A stretch of 64,000 bases of DNA from Laguncularia racemosa (taxonomy: Eukaryota > Streptophyta > Magnoliopsida > Myrtales > Combretaceae). The translations under genes and the position numbers were made by a program. A model generated the notes under the pieces. That model had not been told where the DNA came from. It worked only from the letters and a program-made list of their open reading frames with translations, and searched no databases. How positions within the stretch are numbered: position 1 is the first letter of the stretch; every line of letters starts with the position of its first letter. Of the stretch, positions 1 through 11,200 are shown in pieces. Location of the stretch: positions 62,001-126,000 of the forward strand of contig JBBMOL010000593.1 of assembly GCA_037954665.1 (NCBI GenBank). Reading direction: 5' to 3'.

Positions 1-2883
1 TTAAAAGGTTTATGGCAAGAAATGGATCACTATTAGTGCATTGATATGAAGTGTAGTGAAGATGTAGTAGCCTTAAAGCAATTCATTGAAAAAGAACGAG
101 TTGATGAGTTCCTTGTTGGGTTAAACACAGAATTTGATCAAGTAAGAGTCCAAATATTGGGGAGAAGAGAACTACCCTCACTTAATGAGGCCATTTCTGT
201 CATCAAGGTTGAAGAAAGTCATAGGGGGGTTATGTTATACTCTCCACCTATTGAGGGGTCGGCTATGGTAGGAAAAAATAAGGAGAAGAAGTATTCAACC
301 TTGGGTTCAGATTGTGGAAAAACAGAAGGCAAGTCTTCTAGCAAGGATGGTCTCTGGTGTTCTCATTGCAAAAAACCACGTCATACCAAAGAACAGAGTT
401 GGAAACTTCATGGAAAGCCTCCAAGTTCTCAATGGAATCACAACTCCAAGTATAACACTCAGAGGAGCCAAGGATATATGACTCAGACCAAGGAAGAGGA
501 ATCTCAACCAGGTAATGAAAAGGAAAGTGTATTCAATAAAGAAGACATCGGGAAGCTGAAATCACTTCTGGACTCATTAGAAAAAGCCTCAGGTACATGT
601 TCTCACTCCTTATATGCTTTGAGTGCCTCTAATTCCAATTTGTCAAATACCTGGATTATTGATTTTGGAGCTACAGATCATATGACCCATTTTTCACACA
701 AGTTTATCACATATCAACCATGTCCTAGCAATAGGAAAATCATCATTACTGATGGGTCATTAGCCACTGTTTTTAGACAAGGAGATATTATGATAAGCCC
801 CTCTTTCACCCTTAAAAATGTGCTTCATGTACCTAAGCTGTCCACCAACCTTGTGTCTATTTATCAACTGTCTAAAGATTTGAACTGCAATGTCATTTTC
901 TCTAATAACACTTGTTTCTTCAGGACCGAGTTACAAGGAAGACGATTGGGCATGCTTGGGCAGAACATGGGCTTTACTACCTTGAGTTACCTGATGAAAA
1001 TGAGAGCAAGCCATCAAACCTTTCTTTTTTGTCTCATTCCAATAAAAATCAGATTTGGCTCTAACATTTTCGTTTTGGGCATCTTTCATTTCGTACTCTT
1101 AGCTCTATGTTTCCAAACTTGTTTCAGAATACTAAGATAGAAGACTTTCTTTGTTATGTTTGTGAGTTTGCCAAATATTGTCGTGTTTCTTTTTCTTTGA
1201 ATAATGAAAGATCCTTTGTTCCGTTCTCTTTAATTCACAGTGATATTTGGGGTCCATCTCGTGTTCCCAATATTTTAGGGGCTTGTTGGTTTGTTTCCTT
1301 TACAAATGATTGCACCCAAGTTACTTGGATTTATCTTTTTAAGCAAAAATCTGATGTAAGCAACATTTTTCCCATTTTTCATAACATGATCAAAACTCAA
1401 TTTGATCTGGGAATCAAAAGAATAAGGACAGACAATGCTAGGGATTATTTTAATCAAACCTTATCAGCTTACTTTCAAAAGGAAGGCATTGTTCATGAAT
1501 TCATGTGTTGATACATCTTAGCAAAATGGTGTAGCACGAGCTCTCCTATTTCAAAATCATGTTCCAAAGTGTTTCTGGGGAGAAGCTGTTCTAACTGCTG
1601 CTCATGTCATTAATCGTAGTTCTTCTTTAGTACTTGACTCCAGAAGTCCAATAAATACCCTTGCTAGGTATTTTCCTAATGTCCATCTCTCTGCTAAATT
1701 GCCTCCTCAAGTCTTTGGCTGTGTTTCTTTTGTTCATGTTCATTCTTATAGTCGGAGTAAATTTGATCCTCGATCAATCAAATGTGTCTTTATTAGATAC
1801 TCTTCTATTTAAAAAGGCTATAAGTGTTACCATCATCCAACTGGCAAAACCTATATTTATGCTGATGTCACTTTTGCTGAACAAGAAAGCTATTTTTCTG
1901 ATTCTTATCTTCAGGGGGAGCTAATTGGATTGGAAGATAAGGATTCTTTTTTGAGAGAGCCATCCATCCTTAAAAAAAGTTATCAGTCTGATCCTACTCC
2001 TAATCCTCAATCCACTCCCAGTGAATCAATCCCTGATGAACCATTCATTATAGAGTCAACCATTTCCATTATTTCGAAACCATTATAGGTATACTCAAGA
2101 AGAGCAAAGCCGATGGACAGTCCTGTGCATGTTCAAGAATCTGACTCTTCACTTGGGATTGAGGTAAGCCCTTCTATTGAGATTTCCCCATTTGTTTTTG
2201 ATTTGGACCTACCTATAGCTGCAAGGAAAGGTGTGAGAAAATGCACCCAACATCCTTTGTCTAACTTTTTGTCCTTTGAAAGGTTATCCAAATCACATAG
2301 AAACTTCATCACTCAATTGAGCTCTGTAGCTATTCCATAATCTTTATTTGAGGCACTTGGCAAGGAGGAATGGAGACAAGCTATGAGGATTGAGATGGAG
2401 GCTTTGGAAAAGAATAAAACATGGGAATTGGTGGAGTTATCAGCTGGAAAGAGACCGGTAGGATACAAATGAGTCTTCACAGTAAAGTACAATTCAGATG
2501 AATCCATTGAATGATATAAAGCAAGACTAATAGCTAAAGGGTATACTCAAACTTATGGGGTGAATTATCAAGAGACTTTTGCACTTGTGGCAAAGATGAA
2601 TACTAGAAGAATTTTATTATCCTTGGCTGCACGTTATGACTGGCCCTTACAGCAGTTTGATGTGAATAATGCCTTCTTACAAGGAGACCTTGAAGAAGAG
2701 ATCTATATGGAGACTCCACCTGGTTTTTGGCATGGAGAAAAGATGAGGTCAAGTGTGCAAACTAAAAAAGGCATTATACGGGCTTAAACAGTCTCCCCGA
2801 GCATGGTTTGGAAGGTTTACCAAGGCAATGCAATAGAGGAAGTTTAAACAGAGCCAAGGTGAAACATTTGGCCTCAAGGGGAG
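1..2883 (+). mobile_element. Decayed Ty1/copia retrotransposon, gag-pol remnant
   Basis: The order is that of Ty1/copia: gag, a zinc knuckle near 358-400, protease, integrase, then reverse transcriptase. The knuckle keeps CX2C and H, but its last Cys reads Ser (near 394). The protease signature near 652-690 reads WIIDFGATDHMT, so the DSG active site has become DFG. The integrase core at 1225-1505 shows HSDIWGPS and RTDNARDYF, then breaks at a stop after 1508. Reverse transcriptase resumes at 2341-2860 with in-frame stops near 2338, 2470 and 2512. It shows QFDVNNAFLQGDLEEEIYME and YGLKQSPRAW. The YVDD region and RNase H are missing: the reading jumps straight to a polypurine tract before 2884. 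The 5' end lies outside the window. The element is dead. It lies upstream of the first visible exon of the zinc-finger gene, so probably in another of its introns. Confidence 0.9.
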
Positions 2884-3090
2884 TGTTGAAAAATATATAT
2901 AGAAGTTACTATGTTTGTAAATAGTATCATGTAATTAGGTAATTGATTGATTGTAATTGATTATGATTGATTGGTAGAATTAGGAAGTTACTATAGATAG
3001 GAGATTAGCCTTTGCCATATATAGGAGATGTAACATACTGTTTAAAAAATAATGAAATAAGAATTTTCTTAGTTCTTTCCTCATGTTTCA
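2884..3090 (+). repeat. 3' LTR of the copia element
   Basis: The LTR begins with TGTTGA directly after a purine tract (CAAGGGGAG) at the end of the pol remnant. It is AT-rich, has a TATA-like stretch near 3018, and ends at or near a CA around 3078-3090. No second LTR is in the window, so the right border is approximate. Confidence 0.7.
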
Positions 3091-3239
3091 TCATGGAGGG
3101 ACATGAATGGAACTTCCCTTTAGGCCTGTTTTGGTCTTCTTCCATATCCCTCCAACTATAAGGGTTAACCCACACACATCGGATAATTTATGGTAGATCC
3201 ATGCAACTTCAAGAGACTATTCCATTGGAAGTGGTTATG

Positions 3240-3838
3240 TATTCCTCTCTTTGCCTGGACCTTCTATTCAGTGGTATAAAGTGATTTGGGATGATACCTC
3301 TTTGCCCAGACATTCTTTTATCTTGTGGTTAGCGTGGTTAAGGAAACTTCCAACACTTGATAGAATGTGTAGATTGGGCATTGCAACTTCATCTTATTGC
3401 TATTTACGCTCAGTAGGCTTTGAAGATCACTCCCATCTTTTCTTCGATTATAATTTTGCATTTCAAGTGTAGGCTATGGTCTGTAATTGTCTTGGCTGCC
3501 CTTCTTCCTTCCTTGATTGGCAGGGTGTTACTACGACACTCATTGCTTCGGCAAATTCTAATGCACCTGTCTTTAAACGGTGGAGAGCCTCCTTTTTTGT
3601 TGCTGTCTATTGCATTTGAAGAGTTTGTAATAGGGCACGTCTTGGAAATTCTATCCTTACCTCTAGTTCCATAGCCAACCAAATTTTAGTTTACTCTAAT
3701 AGCTGTTCAGGTTTTTGAGTTCACTTTGTTTTATGCATAGTACTCTTTAAAAAGTAGCTGTGCTTTGTAAACCTTCTCATCTTTGGCGGTTGTATATTTG
3801 TGATTAATTAATGAAATTATTTAATTATCCAAAAGAAA
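3240..3838 (+). mobile_element. LINE (L1 type) 3'-end fragment
   Basis: The segment at 3251-3470 translates to the zinc-binding tail of plant LINE reverse transcriptases (zf-RVT), with the pattern SLPRHSFILWLAWLRKLPTL followed by a degenerate Cys/His part. The tail near 3780-3835 has the same end (GCGGTTGTATAT, then AATTA repeats) as the other LINEs at 17868-17910 and 32988-33030, so this is the 3' terminus. It is 5'-truncated and non-functional. Confidence 0.8.
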
Positions 3839-4392
3839 TTTCTAGTTTTTGTAATTCCAATGCATGTTATCTTATCAAAGACTGAAAGATGAAAATGCAT
3901 TCTCTCAACAGTATCCCCTTGTGAAGAAGAAATTTAATGTGTAGGTATTAAAATATTTGGTGCTAGCAGCCATGAAAGATATCTTTTACTTCAAAAATGA
4001 TTTCATGTTATGGAATTGGTGATAGAAATAAAACATATTCTTCCTCTTTACGCTCTTGTACTGGTTTGCCATTCAATAATAAAGAATATTGAGTTGCATT
4101 GAGGCCAAGAGTCTCTGAACTAATTTATCTAATACAATTAAACTTCACACTTCAAGTTATTAGTAATTCCATGTTTATATATATATATATATATATATAT
4201 AAATGGAAAAACAGTTAAATCTTTTCTAGGTGAAACAGGGTTTTTTATACAGGATAGAGTTGGGAAATCCCATACCATTCGTTGTTTGTGTTGGCATTTC
4301 ACTGTGTGTGTTCAAATGTGTCTTTGTGAGTCTATTGTTGCTATTTCTCTCCCTCTTAGGTGAAATATTACCGTGCTTTGTTTCTTGATCAG
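3839..4392 (+). other. Intron sequence with a (TA)n microsatellite
   Basis: No coding signal is visible. A run of about 14 TA units sits at 4173-4201. The segment ends in a CAG acceptor at 4390-4392 just before the first visible exon of the zinc-finger gene. Confidence 0.6.
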
Positions 4393-5224
4393 GTTCCTCT
4401 TGTCACATCTGAGTCCCTCCCTGAGAGACCAGGAGAGCCAGATTGTCCAGTATGCAATATTTCTAGTTATATACACTATTATTCTGTAACATTCTTCTCA
4501 ATTTGACTTATTGTCCATTCATTATTGATGATCTTATGTTTTATGGCATTCCAGTATTTTCTGAAGACCCAAAGATGTAAATTTGGCTCACGGTGCAAGT
4601 TTAATCATCCAAAAGATAAGCTTACAGTAGTGGTAGGTCATATTTATTAGAAGCTTCCCTGAGTGTGTTTGATGATAGTTTATGAAGAGAAGATATCTTC
4701 TGCTCTTCTTGATTTTTAGCTGGATTACCGAGATGATGTTGTCCAGGATGGATAATTTCAGGGTGGACCAGACAGTGCTGATGTTTCTGCTTTGCCTGAG
4801 AGGCCGTCTGAGCCTCCATGTGCTGTAAGATTTCACTTCTTCTCTTACTTCTCCCCCTTGTCCTCCTCTTAGGTTGTACATATTGACTTTCTGTTTGAGG
4901 GATTTAACTATTAACCATGTGATATTTTAACATTTTAGGATAAATGACTTTACTTATTTGCCATTTAATGAAAAAATCAAAGAAGATTCCATGACATGTA
5001 ATTATGTACAGTTCTACATGAAGACTGGAAATTGTAAATTTGGAGCAACCTGTAAGTTTGATCACCCAAAGGATCATAAGATACCACAAACCATGCAAGA
5101 GAATGTTGACACTGAACAGGGAGACTTGGTTGATGAGTTTCAAGGGGATGGAAACTTTGTCAAGCCTCATACATCTATTTCTGCAGCTGTTATGCATAAT
5201 TCCAAAGGACTTCCTATAAGACCC
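4393..5224 (+). CDS. HUA1-like gene: exon cluster 1 (two fingers)
   Basis: Exons 4393-4449, 4555-4632, 4762-4824 and 5012-5224 are all in phase 0. The junction 4449/4555 splits the first visible finger after Cys-Pro and restores CX8CX5CX3H with KFGSRCKFNH. The junction 4824/5012 splits the second finger after Cys-Ala and restores it with KFGATCKFDH. The exon at 4762 starts after TTTCAG; reading further upstream in the same frame meets a TAA at 4752, which fixes this acceptor. The last exon ends with the peptide GLPIRP and a GTAAGT donor. Confidence 0.92.
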
Positions 5225-8200
5225 GTAAGTAGTATTTATGCAGATGTTCTTATGGATTCTCACATTTGGAGCCAACTTAATTCATTGCCATTGGTTTTAT
5301 TTTAATTCTGTGTCAGTCTTTCAATATGTGTAATGTCTTGTGTTAGGAATATTTAGTAACAGACTGTATTTTTGCATGTCTTCCGGGTGCCTTGTGTTGT
5401 AATGGGTAATTTTTTTAACTGTTATGGATGTACACATGGTGTGTCATACTTGTCCTTCAATTGTGCAGTTTAGGGGCAGTTATATTAGGCTTTATAGTTG
5501 AAATTCTGTATAAAAGGTGAAGGATAACATCAATGATTTTGTTGGAAAAATTACAGAAATGGTTTCTGAAGGAACAATGATGGTTTGATCAATGTTGGAT
5601 TCTGAATAACTTACCAAAAAAAATATTGGATTCTGAATGACATTTGCAGAGGCATGGTTATTTAAACCATTTCCATTTCAATGCATGACCTCTTGTACTT
5701 GTACACATGAGTTTTGAAAAAAGTTTGTAGTAATGTCTTTGGTTTAGCAATAAATTTCTTTCTAATGAGTTCTTGGGGGTCTCTTTAATCATCGAGTCCT
5801 AAATAAAGACCTTGGGTTCTTTGTTTGATTGAGCCCCAAAACCTATCAAGATTTGAAGTGAGGAAGCAATTCAGAAGAAATTTCCCATCAATTTTTTTTT
5901 TTTTGGGATAATTAAAATTTTATTGATTCAAAGTAGTGTACAACTATCAACATGACGGGTAGTATTACATCAAGAATACATTAAGCAAAGATACAAATAG
6001 TATGAAGATAGCTTTCCAATATTTCCAACATTACAAAAGAGTGGCATAACCTCTAATTTGGTTAGCTATAGAACCTAAGTTGGGAAAACTACCCCCCTAA
6101 TCTCACTTTGTTACACACTCTTCATATGCAATAAATCACGGTGGAAAGACCCACCCTCCATTTTTGGAAGATAGGGGAAGAAGAATCAGCTGTTGCCATC
6201 AATGAAGTTGTAGCACCCTGCCAATCTCTAAATGAAGCCAGACATTGTAGATGGTCACAAACCAAGCTCTAGATCTGAATTATAGCTACAATTGAAGAAT
6301 AAGTAAGAGTGATCCTCTAGTCCTTGTTGACATAAGAAGTTGGTTGTAGAAGTTGCAATTTCCTAGGATCTTAACTTTATCAAGGGTAGATAATTTGTCT
6401 AACAAGTCTAGCCATAAGATGAAAGAGTGCCTAGGCAAGGAGGATGTTTTCTAAATGACTGTGCTAAGGAGTTATGATACCCCATGGGTTTAGAAAGGCA
6501 TATCCACTCTTGATTATGTAGTCTCTCAAGTTGGAGTGGATCTATCAGAGCCGGTTTAGAAGTGAGGCGTTTGGTTTAAGGGAATATACATTATTTTCTA
6601 CACCTACCAACCCCTAGAGAGAGAAAATGCTCTCTTCTCTCTAACCTAGCAGAACCCTACCCCCTTAAAAGACCACTTTTTTTAAGGTAAAACAAACGCA
6701 AAACCTTCAATTATAAACCAAAAAACAATAAAATAAATTAGATTATAGCAAGCAGTTCCAATCATTGTGAGCAATTTGAGGGAATCCAACACCCATTAGG
6801 AGATAATACACCACAAGGAGTATCCATGAGCATTAATCCCGGAGTCTAAGGTGCATCGTCCAAGATAGCTAAACTGGCTTCCCCCACTGAAGAAAAGAAA
6901 CTCCCTTCTATGGCAAATGGAACACAAGTTAAGAGGAACAAGAAAACTGTTTCATTGGAAGAGGAGGAGATCTTGGACGAGGGCAAAAATTCCTATGTGG
7001 ACAAAGGAAAAGCGCCATGCATTGAGAGGGATAATCAGGAGAACGCATCCAATAGGGGAGACAACCCTTCAATGGAACGAATGAAGGGAAAAAATAGATG
7101 ACAATGATAAACGTAATACAAACTCACAGCATCCATTTCATCAAGCAAGAAGCTTCGCTGAGGCAGTTGGAGGCACAACACATTGTCCCCATAGGCTGAA
7201 GTTCAAATTGGAGTATTATCCTCCTATTTTGCGTGGGGTGTTACCAAAGATAAAATGTTAGGAACGGCGGTTTGTGATCGTGTGTGTGGTCGTGTAGGCT
7301 CGCTAGAGGATGCCTTAGTCGTAGAGCCGGCCTTGCGTCCTAACTTTCCTATGGTGAATGAGGTGTAAGGCTTGTTAAGAGAGAACCTAGGATCTCAGAG
7401 GGGAAAAGTTTATGTTAATTTTTCTTCTTGCATTTCATTTGAATTCCATACATATTTATAGGCAAGATTACATGAATTTCCCTCCTAATACTTCCCTAAC
7501 TACTATCCTAAAACTACCCCCCACTATCCCCCACTACGCCTGCTCCCCGTCCTCCTTATTCCTACGTGTGCTGCCTTTCCCCCCATGTTTGGAAGGTTCA
7601 GCTGGTTCCCCCACGATCTCCGCTACTGCTGTTGCGCTCCTGCTGGTTACCCTGATCGTGGTCCTTAGTCTTGGCGATATGAGCCCGATGTCTGTGGTAC
7701 ACTTGGGCATATGGTGTGGTTGCTAGAGTGGGCCGTGTAACATCACACCCCCCCTCGATGAGGCGCGTGACCTCAGGCGTGACCTTAGGCGCAATGCTAG
7801 GATAGCGATCACGCATCATGTGACATCTTCTCAGGTGGCTTCAGCTGGGGAGTAGTCTTTCCAGTGGACGAGGACTTTCGGTTGTGAGCTTGTGTGTCGT
7901 GCTTTTAGAATGGCCTGGGGTGCTGGTATGAGGCGGCCTTTGATGAGATTGGGGAGAGCTGGCTGAGCTGGGCATGTGCCTATGAAGCGTTTCAACTTTG
8001 AGATGTGGAACACAAGGTGTAGCCTAGCCTGATTTCCGGGGGTAGAGCTAGTTTGTAGGCCACGATGCCGACGCGTTCGACTATGTGGAAGGGCCCGTAG
8101 AACTTAGGAGCTAACTTCATGGAGGTGCGCCGTCCCATAGATGTTTGTCGATAGGGCAGTAGCTTTAGAAGCACTAGATCGCCCTTATCGAAGCTGATGT

Positions 8201-11200
8201 CCTTGTGGCGAGCATCGTAGTGACGTTTCATTAGTTGCTGGGCTCGCTCAAGTTGCACTTGGAGTTCTTTGAGCTTTTGGTCTCGTTCCTTGATCGCGGC
8301 TTCTACTGTTGCGACCTTGGTGTCTTTGGACGTGAGTGGAAGAAGCCGAGGGGGAGAGTAGCTGTAAACCACTTGGAAGGGGGTGGTTTTGAGGGATGAA
8401 TGGTAGCTGGTGTTGTAGCAATATTCCACCTATGCTACCCACTCGGTCCACTTTTTTGGATGGTCTTTCGTGAAATAGCGTAGATAGGCTTCGATGGTCT
8501 TATTTATTACATCCGTTTGGTTGTCACTTTGCAGATGGTATGTTGACAAGAAGGAGAGGGTTGTTCCTTGAAGTCTGAATAGTTCCCTCCAAAAAGTGGT
8601 TGTGAAAGTGACGTCTTGATCGTTGACGATTGACTCAGGAATGCTATGGAGATGAACAATCGTGTCAAAGAAGATCTTTGCCACGGTAATTGCTGAGTAG
8701 GGGTGGCTTATGGCTATGAAATGGCTGTATTTTGAGAAGCAATCCACCACCACTAATAAGACTGGCTTCCCATTTGATCGGGGAAGGCTTTCCATGAAGT
8801 CCATGGAGATGTTTGCCCATATCTGATTCGGAATTGGCAGTGGCTGAAGGAAGCCGGCGGGTTGCAAGTGTTCTGCCTTGGAGTGTTGGCACGTGGGGCA
8901 GCTGCGTATGGTTTCCTTAACTTGTCCTCTCATTCCCTTCCAATAGAACTCTCTTGTGAGTCGATGGAGTCTTTTGGTAACCCTCATGGTACTGATCGTG
9001 GAATGCTTGGATGATCGATGAGCATAGCGGAGAAGTGGGGAGTAGATAGACGCGGTTCTTGAAGAAGATGAGCCCTTCTTGCCAGGTTCATTCCAATCTA
9101 GCTCCCTTAGCTTTGACATGGTGCGCCAACTGTTGCAGCTGTAGTGATGAGGACAACTCTTGCCGTAGCAGCTCTTTTATCTGGGGTTGTGCTTCGTGGC
9201 CAACGACGTGTTGGTCTTGGTGTTTGTTGGTTGGCGTTTGTGGGTCGATCTCGTTGGTGGCTTGGATTTTACATTTTTCCGGGTACACTGTGATTGGCTA
9301 TTTTTTTTTTCTTTGTTACTATTGTGAGAATCTTTCTTTTGCTGTTTGAAATGGACGATAAAAGCTTAAAATCTCTGGTTGTTGATATGATTCCTGTGAC
9401 AACTAAGATCACGGAACATAAACTTAATGGAAATAATTTTATGGCTTGGAGCAAAACGGTGCGAGTATATTTGCGAAAGTATTGAAAAAGAAGACCATCT
9501 TACTGAAGATCCACCAAATGATAACACTAGACAAGTATGGTTGCGTGATGATGCTAGGATATTTTTGCAGCTTAGAAATTCCATTGATAGTGAGATTATC
9601 AATTTGGTTGATCATTGTGAATATGTTAAAAAGTTGATGAGTTACTTGGAATCTATGTATTCTGGAAAGGGGAATATTTCTCGTATCTATGAGGTCTGCA
9701 AAGGTTTTTATCGTACTGAACAACAAGAGTTGTCCCTTACTGCTTATCTTATGAGCTTTAAGAAGACATATGAGGAACTGAATGCCTTATTGCCATTTAG
9801 CCCTGATGTGAAAGTACAGTAGACTCAACGAGAACAAATGGCAGTAATGAGTTTTTTAGCAGGTCTTCGTCCAGAATTTGATGTTGCCAAATCTCAGATC
9901 TTTTCTAGTCCTAAGATTTCCTCTTTGCAGGAAACCTTTACTCGGATACTTCGCATAGAAAATCCGTTATCTATTGCTCCTTCTCATCCTACTAGTGCTC
10001 TTGTAAGCTAAAATACAGGCCGCTCTTCCAACTATAGGAAAGGGGGGGATGATATTCGCGAGCATAATTCAGGGGGAGTTGTGTGCTATTATTGTCATGA
10101 GCCGGGTCATACGAAGCGCACTTGTAAGAAATTGCAAAATCGCAACCTGAGGAAACCTTTTGCACACATTGCCTCCAATAACTCTACTGATGGCTCTTCC
10201 TCTAAGAAGAAAATTACAGTCTCTGCAGATGAATTTGCAAAATTTACTAAGTACCAGGAGGCATTAAAGGCTTCATCTCATCATGTGTCCACCATTGTTG
10301 AGACAGGTAAACCCAACACGTCTCCTTTCCTCATCTTCCAACTGGGTCATAGATTCTAGTGCCACAGATCACATGACAGGTAATCTTAATCTCTTCTCAA
10401 CTTATCAACCATACACATCCCCTACAAATGTTACTCTTGCTGATGGTTCTAAGTCATGTGTTCTTGGCTCTGGCACTATTAATCCCACTTCTCAGATTTC
10501 CCTATCTTCTGTTTTGAGTTTACCATAGTTTTCCTTTAACTTACTATCTGTGAGCAAACTCACTCGTGCTATGAATTGTTGCATATCATTTTTTCCCGAT
10601 CATTGTCTATTTCAGAATCTTATGACGAAGAAGATTATTGGTAAAGGACATGAGTTGGGAGGTCTCTATGTCTTGGATACTCAGGTGCCTAAGTCTGTTG
10701 CATGTTCTAGTTTTCAGACACCTTTTGAAGTACACTGCCGAATGGGCCATCCCTCTTTACCTGTGTTGAAAAAGCTCTTTCCTCATTTTAATAATGTCTC
10801 TAGCTTAGAGTGTGAGTCATGTCAATTTGCAAAGCACCATCGTTTATCTTATGTTCCTCGAGTCAATAAAAGGGCAAGTATACCATTTGAATTAGTTCAT
10901 TTTGATGTATGGGGTCCCTGTCCTGTTATGTCACCGACTGGCTTCAAATACTTTGTTACTTTTGTGGATGATTTTTCTCGCATGACTTGGCTTTATCTTA
11001 TGAAAAGTCGTTCTGAGTTATTTTCCCATTTTACTAGTTTTTGTGCTGAAATCCAAACATAATTCAATATCTCTGTCCAAACTTTAAGAAGTGATAATGC
11101 TAGAGAATACTTGTCTCACTCATTTTAGACATATGTGATTAAAAAGGGCATCATTCATCAGTCCTCATGTGTTGATACACCTTCTCGGAATGGAGTGGCT

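Noticed and set aside
6520..6546. AAGTTGGAGTGGA as the left target copy of the second LINE
   Set aside because: This stretch encodes part of the outer LINE (HSTPTGEY), and outer-LINE homology continues to about 6580, so the insertion point must be further right.
7412..7726. Plus-strand reading frame repeated almost identically at 13566-13898
   Set aside because: Both lie inside the two gypsy LTR copies, so the similarity is due to the repeat and not to a duplicated gene.
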